This document shows positions 21,531 to 30,352 of a stretch of DNA of 57,354 nucleotides, in pieces. Each line of letters starts with the position of its first letter. Position 1 is the first letter of the stretch. The stretch covers positions 1-57,354 of the forward strand of contig NZ_JAGPXX010000036.1 of assembly GCF_018070345.1 (NCBI RefSeq), written 5' to 3'. Made by a program: the position numbers and the translations under genes. Source of the stretch: Streptomyces sp. F63. Lineage in GTDB: Bacteria; Actinomycetota; Actinomycetes; Streptomycetales; Streptomycetaceae. The notes beneath the pieces were generated by a model, which ran no database searches, had not been told where the DNA came from, and was given only the letters and a program-made list of their open reading frames with translations.

Positions 21531-22195
21531 GGGAAACCACGGAGCCGGCGGAACCGGGGGCCGCGCAAAGCGCGTGAGCCGCGCGGGGCGCGTGGTGTTC
21601 CCGGGACGGTGATCAGGGAAGCACGCACCGCCGCTTCTCCCCCGGGCCGCCCGGTCGCCCGGTCGCCCGGTCCGTTCGGCTCGCGGCTCGATCCGCACGG
21701 CCGGGCCGGAGTTCCGTTGCGGTCGCGGAGGCGGCTTGGTACGGATGGTGAGTTCGGCGGCTCCGGTAGGGGCGGACGGCGTGCAGGTGCGGCTGCCGGG
21801 GGACGCGAACTGTCAGAGGCGCGGGGGAGGATGCGGAATGCCGGTCATGGGCCGGTCACGGGGGTGAAGCGCATCGAGCCGAAGGGGGACGACTCGGCCG
21901 ACGGGCCGCAACGGGGAATTCAGTGGGAACCGCTGAGGCCCTGAGAGCGAAGCCGATGACGCCGGTGGCGCGGCTCGCGCCGATGAGGGCGGCGGCTCGG
22001 CAGCGCGGCGCACCGGCTACGACGGCGCGGAGGCCGCGGGGCGGGCGTGGGACGGCCCGCGGCGCACCTTCGTCGGCGCGTACGCGGACGGCATGGACTG
22101 AGCGGGGCAGGAAGAGCACCTCTCCGGCCGGCGGATGGAGAGCAAGGGGTACGCGAAGGAGTTCGGCAAGGCGTTCATCGCGTACGACATGTCCG
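21531..22195 (+). pseudogene. 665-bp decayed region with gene remnant at about 21938-22190
   Basis: No intact gene is supported. One plus-strand frame from about 21938 shows strong codon bias and reads GYDGAEAAGRAWDGPRRTFV, ADGMD-stop (TGA ending about 22101), then in the same frame AGQEEHLSGRR and GYAKEFGKAFIAYDMSVR into the 3' end of the next gene. This is a plausible coding remnant cut by a nonsense codon. The remaining 400 bases are featureless and GC-rich. By remembered gene order this is where the chromosome was rearranged. Confidence 0.45.
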
Positions 22196-22678
22196 TCAGA
22201 CCAGGTCGAGTGTGGTCAGCAGGGCGTCGACCAGTACGCGGTCGTGTTCGTGCGTGAGGTGGGGGCGGGCGGCCTCGGGCCTGAGCCAGAGGAGTCGGTC
22301 CACCTCCGGGTTGGGGACGAAGCGTTCGCAGGGCGGCACCTCCGCCGCCCAGTAGCGGACCTCCTTGGCGCGGCCCCGGACCGTGTAGCGCACGGTGGGC
22401 AGCGCGGGGCCGGGCTCGCAGTCCATGCCCGTCTCCTCGGCGACCTCGCGCAGCGCGGCCGTCAGGGCCGACTCGCCCGGGTCGAGTTTGCCCTTGGCGT
22501 GCGACCAGTCGTCGTACTCGGGGCGGTGGACCAGTGCGATCTCGATGCCGCCCTCCGGTGCGCGCCGCCACAGCACGCAGCCCGCGGCACGGATGATTCC
22601 CTGCTCCCACGGGTGTTCTTCGGCGTGCTCACGCGCCTGCCGGCGATACGTACCGCCGTGGTGCCCGTCGCCTCTCAT
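22196..22678 (-). CDS. Nudix hydrolase (MutT-like)
   Basis: 160 residues from the ATG at 22678, which overlaps the stop of the CHAD gene (ATGA). The Nudix box is complete: GKLDPGESALTAALREVAEETG (first 20 GKLDPGESALTAALREVAEE, about 63-84). Upstream, RAAGCVLWRR and HRPEYDDWSHAKG match actinobacterial MutT1 N-terminal domains. It probably hydrolyses diadenosine polyphosphates or oxidised nucleotides; with ppk and a polyphosphate-binding CHAD protein in one operon, a link to polyphosphate metabolism is likely. The C-terminal histidine phosphatase domain of mycobacterial MutT1 is absent. Confidence 0.9.
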   Translation of the reverse strand: MRGDGHHGGTYRRQAREHAEEHPWEQGIIRAAGCVLWRRAPEGGIEIALVHRPEYDDWSHAKGKLDPGESALTAALREVAEETGMDCEPGPALPTVRYTVRGRAKEVRYWAAEVPPCERFVPNPEVDRLLWLRPEAARPHLTHEHDRVLVDALLTTLDLV

Positions 22679-24258
22679 AACACCCCCGTCGTCAGTCGCT
22701 GCCAGATACGGCCGAAGACTAGACGAGTCGCTTCCACCTCGTGCCGCTGGTCCGCGTGGAGCACGCCCAGCGCGTAGGCGGTGGCCGGGGCGATCCGCGG
22801 GGTGCGGGCCGCGGCGGCAGCGGCGGCGGCGGCCTCGGCGGCGTCCTGGTGCTGCTCCAGCGCCTGCTCGGCACTCAGCAGGACCGGCGCCACGGGGTGC
22901 GCGCCGGAGTCCGGCGGTACCTCGTACGCCCCTGCCCGGTCGAGGACCTCCTGCGCGTACCGGCAGAGCCGGACCAGCAGCCGTACCTGGTGCCACCGGG
23001 CGTCCTGCCGTTCGGCGGCGGGTGGTGCGTCGGCCGAGCCGGTGGCGGCCAGCGCGTGGGTCAGCGCCTCCGCGTTGTACGGGTGGGACGCGCGGGTCAG
23101 CGGCAGTGCCTCGACGGCCTCGCCGAGCCGCCGGTACGCCGCCTCCGCCAGGGGCGGCAGCACCTCGTGGGCCGGCCGCCCGGCGGTGTCCGGGGCGAGC
23201 GGCACCTCGGAGGCCAGCAGCGCTATGGCGTCGGCGACCGCGTGGAAGCGGGAGGAGCCGAGGGCCTGGAGGGCGGCGGAGTGCGCGCGGGTCCGGGCGA
23301 GGGTCAACTGCCGTTCCAGTAGCGCCCCGGCGCGGGCGGCCCCCATGGTGAGCGTGGAGCGTGCGGAGGGGCCGGCGGATGCGCGGTTGCCGCTTCCGTT
23401 CCCGCCGCCGGTCCCGCCGCTGTTCCCGCCGCCGTTGCCGTTGCCGCTTCCGCTTCCGCGCTGCGGGCCGACGAGAGGAGTGGCGGTGTCCTTCCGGCCG
23501 CCCGTGCCGGCGCCTGTGCCGGTGTCCGTGCCGGCGCCTGTGCCGGTGTCCGTGCGGGCGTCCGTGCCGGTGCCTGTCCCTGCCGGGCCGGTGATCTGCG
23601 CGCTGCCGTCGGCGGCTGTTCCGGCACCGGGGCCGCCCGAGCCGCCGGGCCCACCAGATCCGCCGGCTCCGGTTCCGTAGGCGCCGCCTGCTCCCGCGTC
23701 GGTTCCGAAGGCAGCCACGGAGACCCGGCCGGTCCCGCCCGCGCCCTCGGGATCCGCGCCGAGGGCGTGTGCCCCGGCCGGAGCGGCTCCGCCGCCGCCG
23801 TCCCCCACACCGCCCGACAGCCGGTGCAGGGCGCCGCGCAGCCGCTCCAGCCGCTCGGTGTAGCCGTGCTCGCGGGCCAGCGTCGTCGAGAGCCAGGTCA
23901 GTTCCGCGGCCAGCGGGTCCGCCCAGCCGGTGTCGGTGAGGGCGCGGTAGGTGTGCAGCGCGCCCCCGATGCGCCGTGCCGAGCGGCGCATCTGGAGCAG
24001 TGCCCCGACGGCCTCCTCCGCGTCCGATCCGCTCTCGCGGTGCAGCCGCAGGCTGCGCAGGAACTCCGCCGCCTGCGCGTGCAGATAGGCCGCCAGCACC
24101 TCGCCGGCCGTGCGGTCGGTGAGCCCGTGGCCGGCGGGCCCGTGCCCGGCCGTGATCACGGCCGGGCCTCCCGGAGCGGGGAGGCCGGACCCGGAGAGGG
24201 GGCCGGCCGGGCCGTGGGCGCGGGTGGTGCCACCCGTGGGGTCATGTCGCTGGGCCAC
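22675..24258 (-). CDS. CHAD-domain protein (polyphosphate-associated)
   Basis: 527 residues from the GTG at 24258, overlapping ppk by 17 bases. The helical CHAD repeat (about 45-150: EEAVGALLQMRRSARRIGGA, YTERLERLRGAL) and its second half (about 290-520, with ARWHQVRLLVRLCRYAQEVL) are rich in Arg/His on one face, suited to binding polyphosphate. A Gly/Thr/Ser/Asn-rich low-complexity insert of about 130 residues (roughly 155-285) separates them. Operon order ppk-CHAD-mutT supports work on polyphosphate or its granules. Not an enzyme by any visible motif. Confidence 0.85.
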   Translation of the reverse strand: MAQRHDPTGGTTRAHGPAGPLSGSGLPAPGGPAVITAGHGPAGHGLTDRTAGEVLAAYLHAQAAEFLRSLRLHRESGSDAEEAVGALLQMRRSARRIGGALHTYRALTDTGWADPLAAELTWLSTTLAREHGYTERLERLRGALHRLSGGVGDGGGGAAPAGAHALGADPEGAGGTGRVSVAAFGTDAGAGGAYGTGAGGSGGPGGSGGPGAGTAADGSAQITGPAGTGTGTDARTDTGTGAGTDTGTGAGTGGRKDTATPLVGPQRGSGSGNGNGGGNSGGTGGGNGSGNRASAGPSARSTLTMGAARAGALLERQLTLARTRAHSAALQALGSSRFHAVADAIALLASEVPLAPDTAGRPAHEVLPPLAEAAYRRLGEAVEALPLTRASHPYNAEALTHALAATGSADAPPAAERQDARWHQVRLLVRLCRYAQEVLDRAGAYEVPPDSGAHPVAPVLLSAEQALEQHQDAAEAAAAAAAAARTPRIAPATAYALGVLHADQRHEVEATRLVFGRIWQRLTTGVL

Positions 24259-26620
24259 GCCGGCGCCTCCGGGCGTCGATGAGCATCTCCTGTACGTTCC
24301 GCAGCGGCTGTCCTTCCGTGTCCACCGCGTGCCGGGTCCAGTTGCCGTCCGGGCCGAGGTGCCAGGAGGCGGTGTCGTCCGACATGCCGGTCTCCAGCAG
24401 CCGGCTGAGCGACTCCCGGTGCCCCGGGTCGGTCACCCGCACCAGGGCTTCGATCCGCCGGTCGAGGTTGCGGTGCATCATGTCGGCGCTGCCGATCCAG
24501 ACCTCCGGGTCGCCCCCGTTGCCGAAGACGAAGACCCGGGAGTGTTCGAGGAAGCGGCCGAGGACGCTGCGCACCCGGATGTTCTCCGACAGTCCGGCGA
24601 CGCCCGGCCGCACCGCGCAGATGCCGCGCACCCAGACGTCGACCGGCACGCCCGCCCGGGCGGCCCGGTAGAGGGAGTCGATGAGGACTTCGTCGACGAT
24701 CGAGTTGACCTTGAGCCGGACGGAGGCGGGCCGTCCGGCCCGGTGGTGCGCGATCTCCCGGTTGACGCGCTGTACGAGGCCGTCGCGGAGCGAGGTGGGC
24801 GCGACGAGCAGCCGCCGGTAGGTGGAGCGGCGGGAGTAGCCGGAGAGCCGGTTGAAGAGGTCGGAGAGGTCGGCGCCGACGTCCGGGTCGGCGGTGAGCA
24901 GCCCGAGGTCCTCGTAGAGCCGGGCGGTCTTGGGGTGGTAGTTGCCGGTGCCGACGTGCGAGTAGCGGCGCAGGGTGTCGCCCTCCTGGCGGACGACCAG
25001 GGAGAGCTTGCAGTGCGTCTTCAGCCCGACGAGGCCGTAGACGACGTGGCAGCCGGCCTCCTCCAGCTTCCGCGCCCACTTGATGTTGGCCTGCTCGTCG
25101 AAGCGCGCCTTGATCTCCACGAGGACGAGCACCTGCTTGCCGGCCTCGGCGGCGTCGGCGAGGGCGTTGACGATCGGCGAATCGCCCGAGGTGCGGTAGA
25201 GGGTCTGCTTGATCGCGAGGACGTCCGGGTCCTCGGCCGCCTGTTCGAGGAACGCCTGCACGGAGGTGGAGAAGGAGTCGTACGGGTGGTGCAGCAGGAC
25301 GTCGCGCTCGCGCAGCGCCCCGAAGATGTCCGGCGCGGACGCCGACTCCACCTCGGCGAGGTCCCGGTGGGTGCCGGCCACGAACTTGGGGTACTTGAGC
25401 TCCGGCTTGTCCAGGGCGGCTATCCCGAAGAGCCCCGTCAGGTCCAGGGGGCCGGGCAGCGGGTGCACCTCGGCCTCGCTGATCTTCAGCTCGCGGATCA
25501 GCCGGTCGAGCACGTCCGGAGCCATCGACTCCTCCACCTCCAGCCGCACCGGCGGGCCGAAGCGGCGGCGCATGAGCTCCTTCTCCAGCGCCTTCAGGAG
25601 GTTCTCGGCGTCGTCCTCCTCCACTTCCAGGTCCTCGTTGCGCGTGACCCGGAACATGTGGTGGGAGAGCACCTCCATCCCCGGGAAGAGCTCCTCCAGG
25701 TGGGCCGCGATGACGTCCTCCAGCGGCACGTACCGCTGCGGCGAGACCTCCTGGAAGCGGGAGAGCAGTGGTGGCACCTTGACCCGCGCGAAGTGCTCGT
25801 GGCCGCTGACCGGGTTCCGCACCACGACGGCCAGGTTGAGGGAGAGCCCGGAGATATACGGGAAGGGGTGCGCCGGGTCGACCGCGAGCGGGGTCAGCAC
25901 CGGGAAGATCTGCTGCCGGAAGAGGGTGAGCAGCCGGCCCTGCTCCGCCTCGGTGAGCTCGCGCCAGCGGATGAGGTGGATGCCCTCCTCGGCGAGGGCG
26001 GGCAGCACGTCCTGCTGGAAGCAGGCGGCGTGCCGGGCCATGAGCTCGCGGGAGCGGGTCCAGATGAGGTCCAGCACCTCGCGCGGCTGGAGGCCGGAGG
26101 CGGAGCGGGTGGCGACGCCGGTGGCGATCCGGCGCTTGAGGCCGGCGACCCGGACCATGAAGAACTCGTCCAGGTTCGAGGCGAAGATCGCAAGGAAGTT
26201 CGCCCGTTCGAGCAGCGGGGTGGCCGGGTCCTCGGCGAGTTCCAGCACTCGCTCGTTGAAGGCGAGCCAGCTGCGCTCCCGGTCCAGGAAGCGGCCCTGC
26301 GGGAGTTCGGCGGCCGTCTCGTCGTCCTCCTCCCAGGTGTCCGGATCGCCGTCGAGGTCCGGGTCGAGGTCGGAGGCGGTGGCGGGGACGACGGCCGCCG
26401 GGCGGTGCGCGGCGATGGAGCCCACGGACGGCTGCGGGCGCGGCGGGGGCTCGGCGGCGGGCCGGGGGCCGACGGTGGCGGGCTGCCGGCTGGTGGCCGA
26501 CTCCTCGGTGGTGGACCGGCCGGTGACGGTTCCGCCGGTGGAGGGCTGCCCGTCCGTGGCGGTCGGGGCGGAGGGTGCCGGGGCGGTCCGGGCCGGTTCC
26601 TGGGCGCTGGAGTCGTTCAT
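24242..26620 (-). CDS. ppk: polyphosphate kinase (PPK1)
   Basis: 792 residues from the ATG at 26620. The first 105 residues are an Ala/Pro/Thr-rich, acidic extension. The conserved enzyme starts at RFLDRERSWLAFNERVLELA, followed by ASNLDEFFMVRVAGLKRRI. The phospho-His segment SHVGTGNYHPKTARLYEDL (about 575-595) and the downstream GYSRRSTYRRLL and VNREIAHHRAGR are intact. It makes polyphosphate from ATP (and may run in reverse in Streptomyces, regenerating ATP). First gene of a leftward operon with CHAD and mutT. In S. lividans ppk is under PhoP control; I do not see a convincing PHO box upstream here. Confidence 0.96.
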   Translation of the reverse strand: MNDSSAQEPARTAPAPSAPTATDGQPSTGGTVTGRSTTEESATSRQPATVGPRPAAEPPPRPQPSVGSIAAHRPAAVVPATASDLDPDLDGDPDTWEEDDETAAELPQGRFLDRERSWLAFNERVLELAEDPATPLLERANFLAIFASNLDEFFMVRVAGLKRRIATGVATRSASGLQPREVLDLIWTRSRELMARHAACFQQDVLPALAEEGIHLIRWRELTEAEQGRLLTLFRQQIFPVLTPLAVDPAHPFPYISGLSLNLAVVVRNPVSGHEHFARVKVPPLLSRFQEVSPQRYVPLEDVIAAHLEELFPGMEVLSHHMFRVTRNEDLEVEEDDAENLLKALEKELMRRRFGPPVRLEVEESMAPDVLDRLIRELKISEAEVHPLPGPLDLTGLFGIAALDKPELKYPKFVAGTHRDLAEVESASAPDIFGALRERDVLLHHPYDSFSTSVQAFLEQAAEDPDVLAIKQTLYRTSGDSPIVNALADAAEAGKQVLVLVEIKARFDEQANIKWARKLEEAGCHVVYGLVGLKTHCKLSLVVRQEGDTLRRYSHVGTGNYHPKTARLYEDLGLLTADPDVGADLSDLFNRLSGYSRRSTYRRLLVAPTSLRDGLVQRVNREIAHHRAGRPASVRLKVNSIVDEVLIDSLYRAARAGVPVDVWVRGICAVRPGVAGLSENIRVRSVLGRFLEHSRVFVFGNGGDPEVWIGSADMMHRNLDRRIEALVRVTDPGHRESLSRLLETGMSDDTASWHLGPDGNWTRHAVDTEGQPLRNVQEMLIDARRRRRGPAT

Positions 26621-27196
26621 GTCCCCATTGTTCCGCGACGCGGTGGGGACCGGCTCCCCGGAAGACGGCCGGACGGCGCGGGGAGGCCGCCGGTGGGGGG
26701 TCGTCGGGACGGCGGGCTGCATTCGGCGATGCTCGCAAGCGAGTCTGAATCACCGGTAACGGCCACATGGCGGACAGGCAAGCGGGGACCCTCACGGAGG
26801 TGCCGCGATACCGCCGCCGGCGAGGGCCGCGGCCGTACGGACCTCCTGCCGGATCGTCGAGCGGGGCAGTCCGGGGGCCCCCGGGGCATCCGCGGCGTGC
26901 GGGACGCGGGAGCCGGGCGGCGTCCGGTCCCGGCGGGGCCGGTCGGGCGGACGGCCGGGCGGACGGGCTAGGCGGACGGGCGGGCGGGCGGACGGGCGGA
27001 CGGAACGAGCGGAGGACCGGCCGGGAGGACCGGCCGGGTGGACCGGGCGCGGACCGATTCGGCGCCGGGCGGCACTGTTCGGCCCCCGGCCCGACTGCCC
27101 CGCCCCGCCCTGCCCGGGTTCCGTCCATCCCCGGTTCCCGTCCATCCCCGTTCCGTCCATCCCCGGATCCGTCCGCCCCCGGTCCCGTCCGGTGTG
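26621..27196. other. 576-bp spacer before ppk: palindrome and simple repeats
   Basis: No gene is supported. CTCGCAAGCGAG (26732-26743) is a 12-base palindrome about 112-123 bases before the ppk start, a candidate operator. Positions 26935-27050 consist of GGACGGGC-like and GGACCGGCC-like repeats, and 27118-27190 hold four imperfect copies of CCGTCCATCCCCGGTT. Both repeat tracts are next to the mshD 3' end and could be slippage products or terminators. Confidence 0.5.
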
Positions 27197-28129
27197 TCAG
27201 GTCTCCGTGCGGTACATCAGGTCCGTCTCGTGGACGGTGAACCCCAGGCCCTCGTAGACGCCGACGGCCGCGGTGTTGTCGGCGTCAACGTAGAGGAGGA
27301 CGCCCGGCAGCCCGCGGCCGGCCAGATGACGCAGGCCGATCAGGGTGAGGGCCTTGCCGAGGCCGCCGCCCTGCGCGTCCGGCGCCACCCCCACGACGTA
27401 CACCTCGCCGAGCCCCTCCTCCCGGTGGATCTTCGTCCAGTGGAAGCCGACGATGCGGCCCTCGCGCTCGGCGAGGAAGAAGCCCTCCGGGTCGAACCAG
27501 TCCTCGCTCTTGCGGTCGTCGAGGTCCCGCTGAGTGAGGGAGCCCTGCTCGGGGTGGTGGGCGAAGGCGGCCGCGTTGACGGCCAGCCAGGCTTCGTCGT
27601 CCTCGCCGGGCCGGAAGGTGCGGACGGTCACGCCCTCCGGCAGCCGCGGCTCGGGGAGGGCGCCCTCGCCGGTCAACGGGCGGCGCATCTGGCGCAGTTC
27701 GCGGAAGAGGGTGAGGCCCAGACCCTGCGCGAGGAGGCGGGCGGCGGGATGACCGCCGTGCGCCCAGACGCGCAGCCGCTGCCCCGTGGCCGTCAGCAGG
27801 GCCCTGCCCAGGGCCCGGCCATGCCCCTGGAGCCGGTGGGCCGGGTGGATCACCAGTTCGGCGGCGGGGGCCTCCACCGGGTCGGTGCCGTCCAGTTGGG
27901 CGTAGCCCGCGAGGGTGCCGCCGTCGGTCTCGCGGAGCAGGAAGTGCCGGACGCCCTCGCGCCGGCCGCCGCGCAGGTTGAGCCGGCCCTGCTCGGACAC
28001 CGCCTGGCGGCCGTCCTCGAGCGCCGCCCCGTCGATCAGTTGCCCTACCTCCGTGAGCAGGCCGGACGGCACCTCGTCGAGGATGTCGATCGTGCGGCCC
28101 GCGCCCGCACCGTTCATCACGTCGCTCAT
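27197..28129 (-). CDS. mshD: MshD, mycothiol synthase (acetyl-CoA:Cys-GlcN-Ins acetyltransferase)
   Basis: 310 residues from the ATG at 28129. Two GNAT domains: the N-terminal one (about 15-145, ELVIHPAHRLQGHGRALGRALL) and the catalytic C-terminal one (about 155-310, VYVVGVAPDAQGGGLGKALTLIGLRHLA with the acetyl-CoA loop in first 20 VYVVGVAPDAQGGGLGKALT; also LYVDADNTAAVGVYEGLGF). It performs the last step of mycothiol synthesis. The length fits the family. It lies next to the ppk operon and is divergent from the 5'-nucleotidase. Confidence 0.95.
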   Translation of the reverse strand: MSDVMNGAGAGRTIDILDEVPSGLLTEVGQLIDGAALEDGRQAVSEQGRLNLRGGRREGVRHFLLRETDGGTLAGYAQLDGTDPVEAPAAELVIHPAHRLQGHGRALGRALLTATGQRLRVWAHGGHPAARLLAQGLGLTLFRELRQMRRPLTGEGALPEPRLPEGVTVRTFRPGEDDEAWLAVNAAAFAHHPEQGSLTQRDLDDRKSEDWFDPEGFFLAEREGRIVGFHWTKIHREEGLGEVYVVGVAPDAQGGGLGKALTLIGLRHLAGRGLPGVLLYVDADNTAAVGVYEGLGFTVHETDLMYRTET

Positions 28130-28342
28130 GGCGCCGAGCCTACGACGCGGCGCACCGGCCCGCCGCAGAGCCGCACGCGAGGCCGCGGGCGGGGCCGTGC
28201 GCCGGGCCGCCGGTCCCCGCGGCACCGCGCGGCACCCGGCCGCAACCCGCTCGTTACCCGACCGGCCCTGACACGCTACGCGCGTTGACCGTAGGCTGCG
28301 ACGCACCGCATCGGTCTTCCACAGCCTGTGAAGGGGAACTTC

Positions 28343-30151
28343 ATGTCAGCCTCATCCCAACGGCGCCGCCGCGTGCGCCGGTTGACCGCAGGGACGGCCG
28401 TCCTGGCCGCCACGGCCGGGGTGCTGTCCGCAGCCGTGCCGGCCGGCGCCCACAGCGGTGACCGCGGCCGTCCCGGCCACAGCAGGACCGTCGACGTCCA
28501 ACTGCTCTCGTTCAACGACTTCCACGGCAATCTGCAGCCGCCGGCCGGCTCCTCCGGGCAGGTGACGCACGTTCACGAGGACGGCACGACGGAGAAGATC
28601 GACGCGGGCGGTGTCGAGTACCTGGCGACCTCGCTGCGCCAGGCCCGCAAGGGCAACCGCTACAGCGTGACCGCCGCCGCCGGCGACATGGTGGGCGCCA
28701 GCCCTCTGCTCTCCGGCCTGTTCCACGACGAGCCGACCATCGAGGCCATGAACAAGATCGGCCTGGACGTCGCCGGAGTCGGCAACCACGAGTTCGACGA
28801 GGGCCGCGCCGAACTGGCCCGGCTGCAGAACGGCGGCTGCCACCCGGAGGAGGGCTGCTTCGAGGACGGCAAGGTGTTCGAGGGTGCCGACTTCCCGTAC
28901 CTCGCGGCGAACGTGACGGACGAGAAGACCCGCAGGCCCGTCCTCAAGCCGTACACGATCTGGAAGCGCGGCGACGTCCGGATCGGGTTCATCGGCGTGA
29001 CCCTGGAGGGCACCCCGGACATCGTGTCGGCGGAGGGCGTCAAGGGCCTGAAGTTCCACGACGAGGCCGAGACCGTCAACAAGTACGCCCGGGTGCTGGA
29101 GCGCAAGGGCGTCAAGTCGATCGTCGCGCTCATCCACGAGGGCGGCTCGCCGGCGAGCCCGGCGTACAACTACGACTGTGACAGCCCCGGTCCGGGCGAC
29201 GGCATCTCCGGGCCCATCGCCGAGATCGCCGGGAAGATCACCTCGCGGGTGGACGCCCTGGTCACCGGCCACACTCACCAGGCGTACGCCTGCACGATCC
29301 CCGACCCGTCGGGCAAGCCGCGCACGGTCACCTCGGCCGCCTCCTACGGCAAGCTCTACACCGACACGACGCTGACCTACGACCGGCGCACCCGCGACAT
29401 CGTGCGCACCCGTGTCAGCTCCGCCAACCACGTCGTCCGGCGCGACCAGCCCAAGGCGGCCGACATGACGGCGCTCGTCGAGCGCTGGAACGCGAAGGCA
29501 GCCCCAGTCGCCGGCCGGCCCGTCGGCCACATCGCCGCGGACATCCCCGGCCGCGGCGCCGGCACGCCCGAACTGCCGCTCGGCGACCTGATCGCGGACG
29601 CCCAGCTGGAGGCCATGGCCCCCGCCGACAAGGGCGGCGCGGAACTCGCGCTGATGAACCCGGGCGGCATCCGCTCCGACCTGGCGTACGCCCCCTCGGG
29701 AGACGAGGGCGACGGCGTGGTGACCTACGGCGAGGCCTTCACGGTGCAGCCGTTCACCAACATGCTCACGGCGGTCGACCTGACCGGCGAGCAACTGCTG
29801 ACCGCCCTGCGGCAGCAGGTCAGCGGCTCCAACGAGGCCACCCCGAAGATCCTCCAGGTCTCGGAGGGCTTCACCTACACCCTCGATCTGACGAAGTCCG
29901 GCGCCGACCGGATCGTCGCGGACTCGGTGCGGCTGAACGGCGAGCCGGTCGACCCGCAGCGCACCTACCGGGTGGCGATGAACGAGTTCCTGGCCGGGGG
30001 TGGCGACGGCTTCGCGGTCTTCAAGGAAGCCACGGACAAGTACGTCGGCAACTCCGACCTGGACGCCTTCACGGCGTACCTGGGAGCGCACTCCTCGGCG
30101 GAGGCGCCCATCGCCCCTCCGAAGGCGGACCGGATCACGGTCGTGCAGTAG
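28343..30151 (+). CDS. secreted bifunctional metallophosphatase/5'-nucleotidase (UshA family)
   Basis: 602 residues from the ATG at 28343 (AAGGGGA upstream; a GTG five codons earlier is less likely). An Arg-rich signal peptide (RRRRVRRLTAGTAVLAATAG, cleavage after PAGAHS) sends it outside. The metallophosphatase domain has LLSFNDFHGNL (about 54-64), GVGNHEFDEG and VTGHTHQAYAC; the C-terminal 5_nucleotid_C domain has NPGGIRSDL and FLAGGGDGFAVF. It releases phosphate from nucleotides, fitting the phosphate theme, but no clear PHO box was found; a TTGACC at 28285 is a possible -35. No sorting signal or anchor at the C terminus. Confidence 0.95.
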   Translation: MSASSQRRRRVRRLTAGTAVLAATAGVLSAAVPAGAHSGDRGRPGHSRTVDVQLLSFNDFHGNLQPPAGSSGQVTHVHEDGTTEKIDAGGVEYLATSLRQARKGNRYSVTAAAGDMVGASPLLSGLFHDEPTIEAMNKIGLDVAGVGNHEFDEGRAELARLQNGGCHPEEGCFEDGKVFEGADFPYLAANVTDEKTRRPVLKPYTIWKRGDVRIGFIGVTLEGTPDIVSAEGVKGLKFHDEAETVNKYARVLERKGVKSIVALIHEGGSPASPAYNYDCDSPGPGDGISGPIAEIAGKITSRVDALVTGHTHQAYACTIPDPSGKPRTVTSAASYGKLYTDTTLTYDRRTRDIVRTRVSSANHVVRRDQPKAADMTALVERWNAKAAPVAGRPVGHIAADIPGRGAGTPELPLGDLIADAQLEAMAPADKGGAELALMNPGGIRSDLAYAPSGDEGDGVVTYGEAFTVQPFTNMLTAVDLTGEQLLTALRQQVSGSNEATPKILQVSEGFTYTLDLTKSGADRIVADSVRLNGEPVDPQRTYRVAMNEFLAGGGDGFAVFKEATDKYVGNSDLDAFTAYLGAHSSAEAPIAPPKADRITVVQ

Positions 30152-30171
30152 TGCGGTAGTGCGGTAGTGCG
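30148..30171. repeat. 8-bp tandem repeat GTAGTGCG x3
   Basis: Three perfect copies of GTAGTGCG; the first overlaps the TAG stop of the nucleotidase gene (30149-30151). A related octamer tandem (CACTACGG twice plus one variant, 32781-32804) lies at the other end of the neighbouring two-component operon in the opposite sense. Confidence 0.8.
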
Positions 30172-30352
30172 GCGGCGCGGCGGACCGCGCACGGCCGGTG
30201 TGCGACGCGGCCGGGAAACGGCGCGCGGCCCGCGGCGCGTGCGCGGTACGCCGTGAGCGGCGGACAGGAGACGGGCCCGGGATGGGCAGCCCGAGGCCCG
30301 GCCCCGCCCCCCCTTGCGTCGGGCCCGAGCCCGGCCCCCGCGGACAGCCCGG

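Noticed and set aside
22717..22729. ACTAGACGAGT, identical to the element operator core, in the CHAD gene
   Set aside because: It lies inside coding sequence (Ala-Thr-Arg-Leu-Val codons), far from the element, with no palindrome or promoter context; most likely chance.
26935..27050. Possible CRISPR-like or satellite array of GGACGGGC units
   Set aside because: Units are short, irregular and without spacers; simple GC repeat only.
24156..27128. 990-codon minus-strand frame over ppk
   Set aside because: It is an Arg/Pro-rich shadow of the ppk reading frame, a common artefact of very high GC.
28255..28300. PHO box before the 5'-nucleotidase (CGTTACCCGAC)
   Set aside because: Only one weak unit with no 11-bp repetition; not enough to call.
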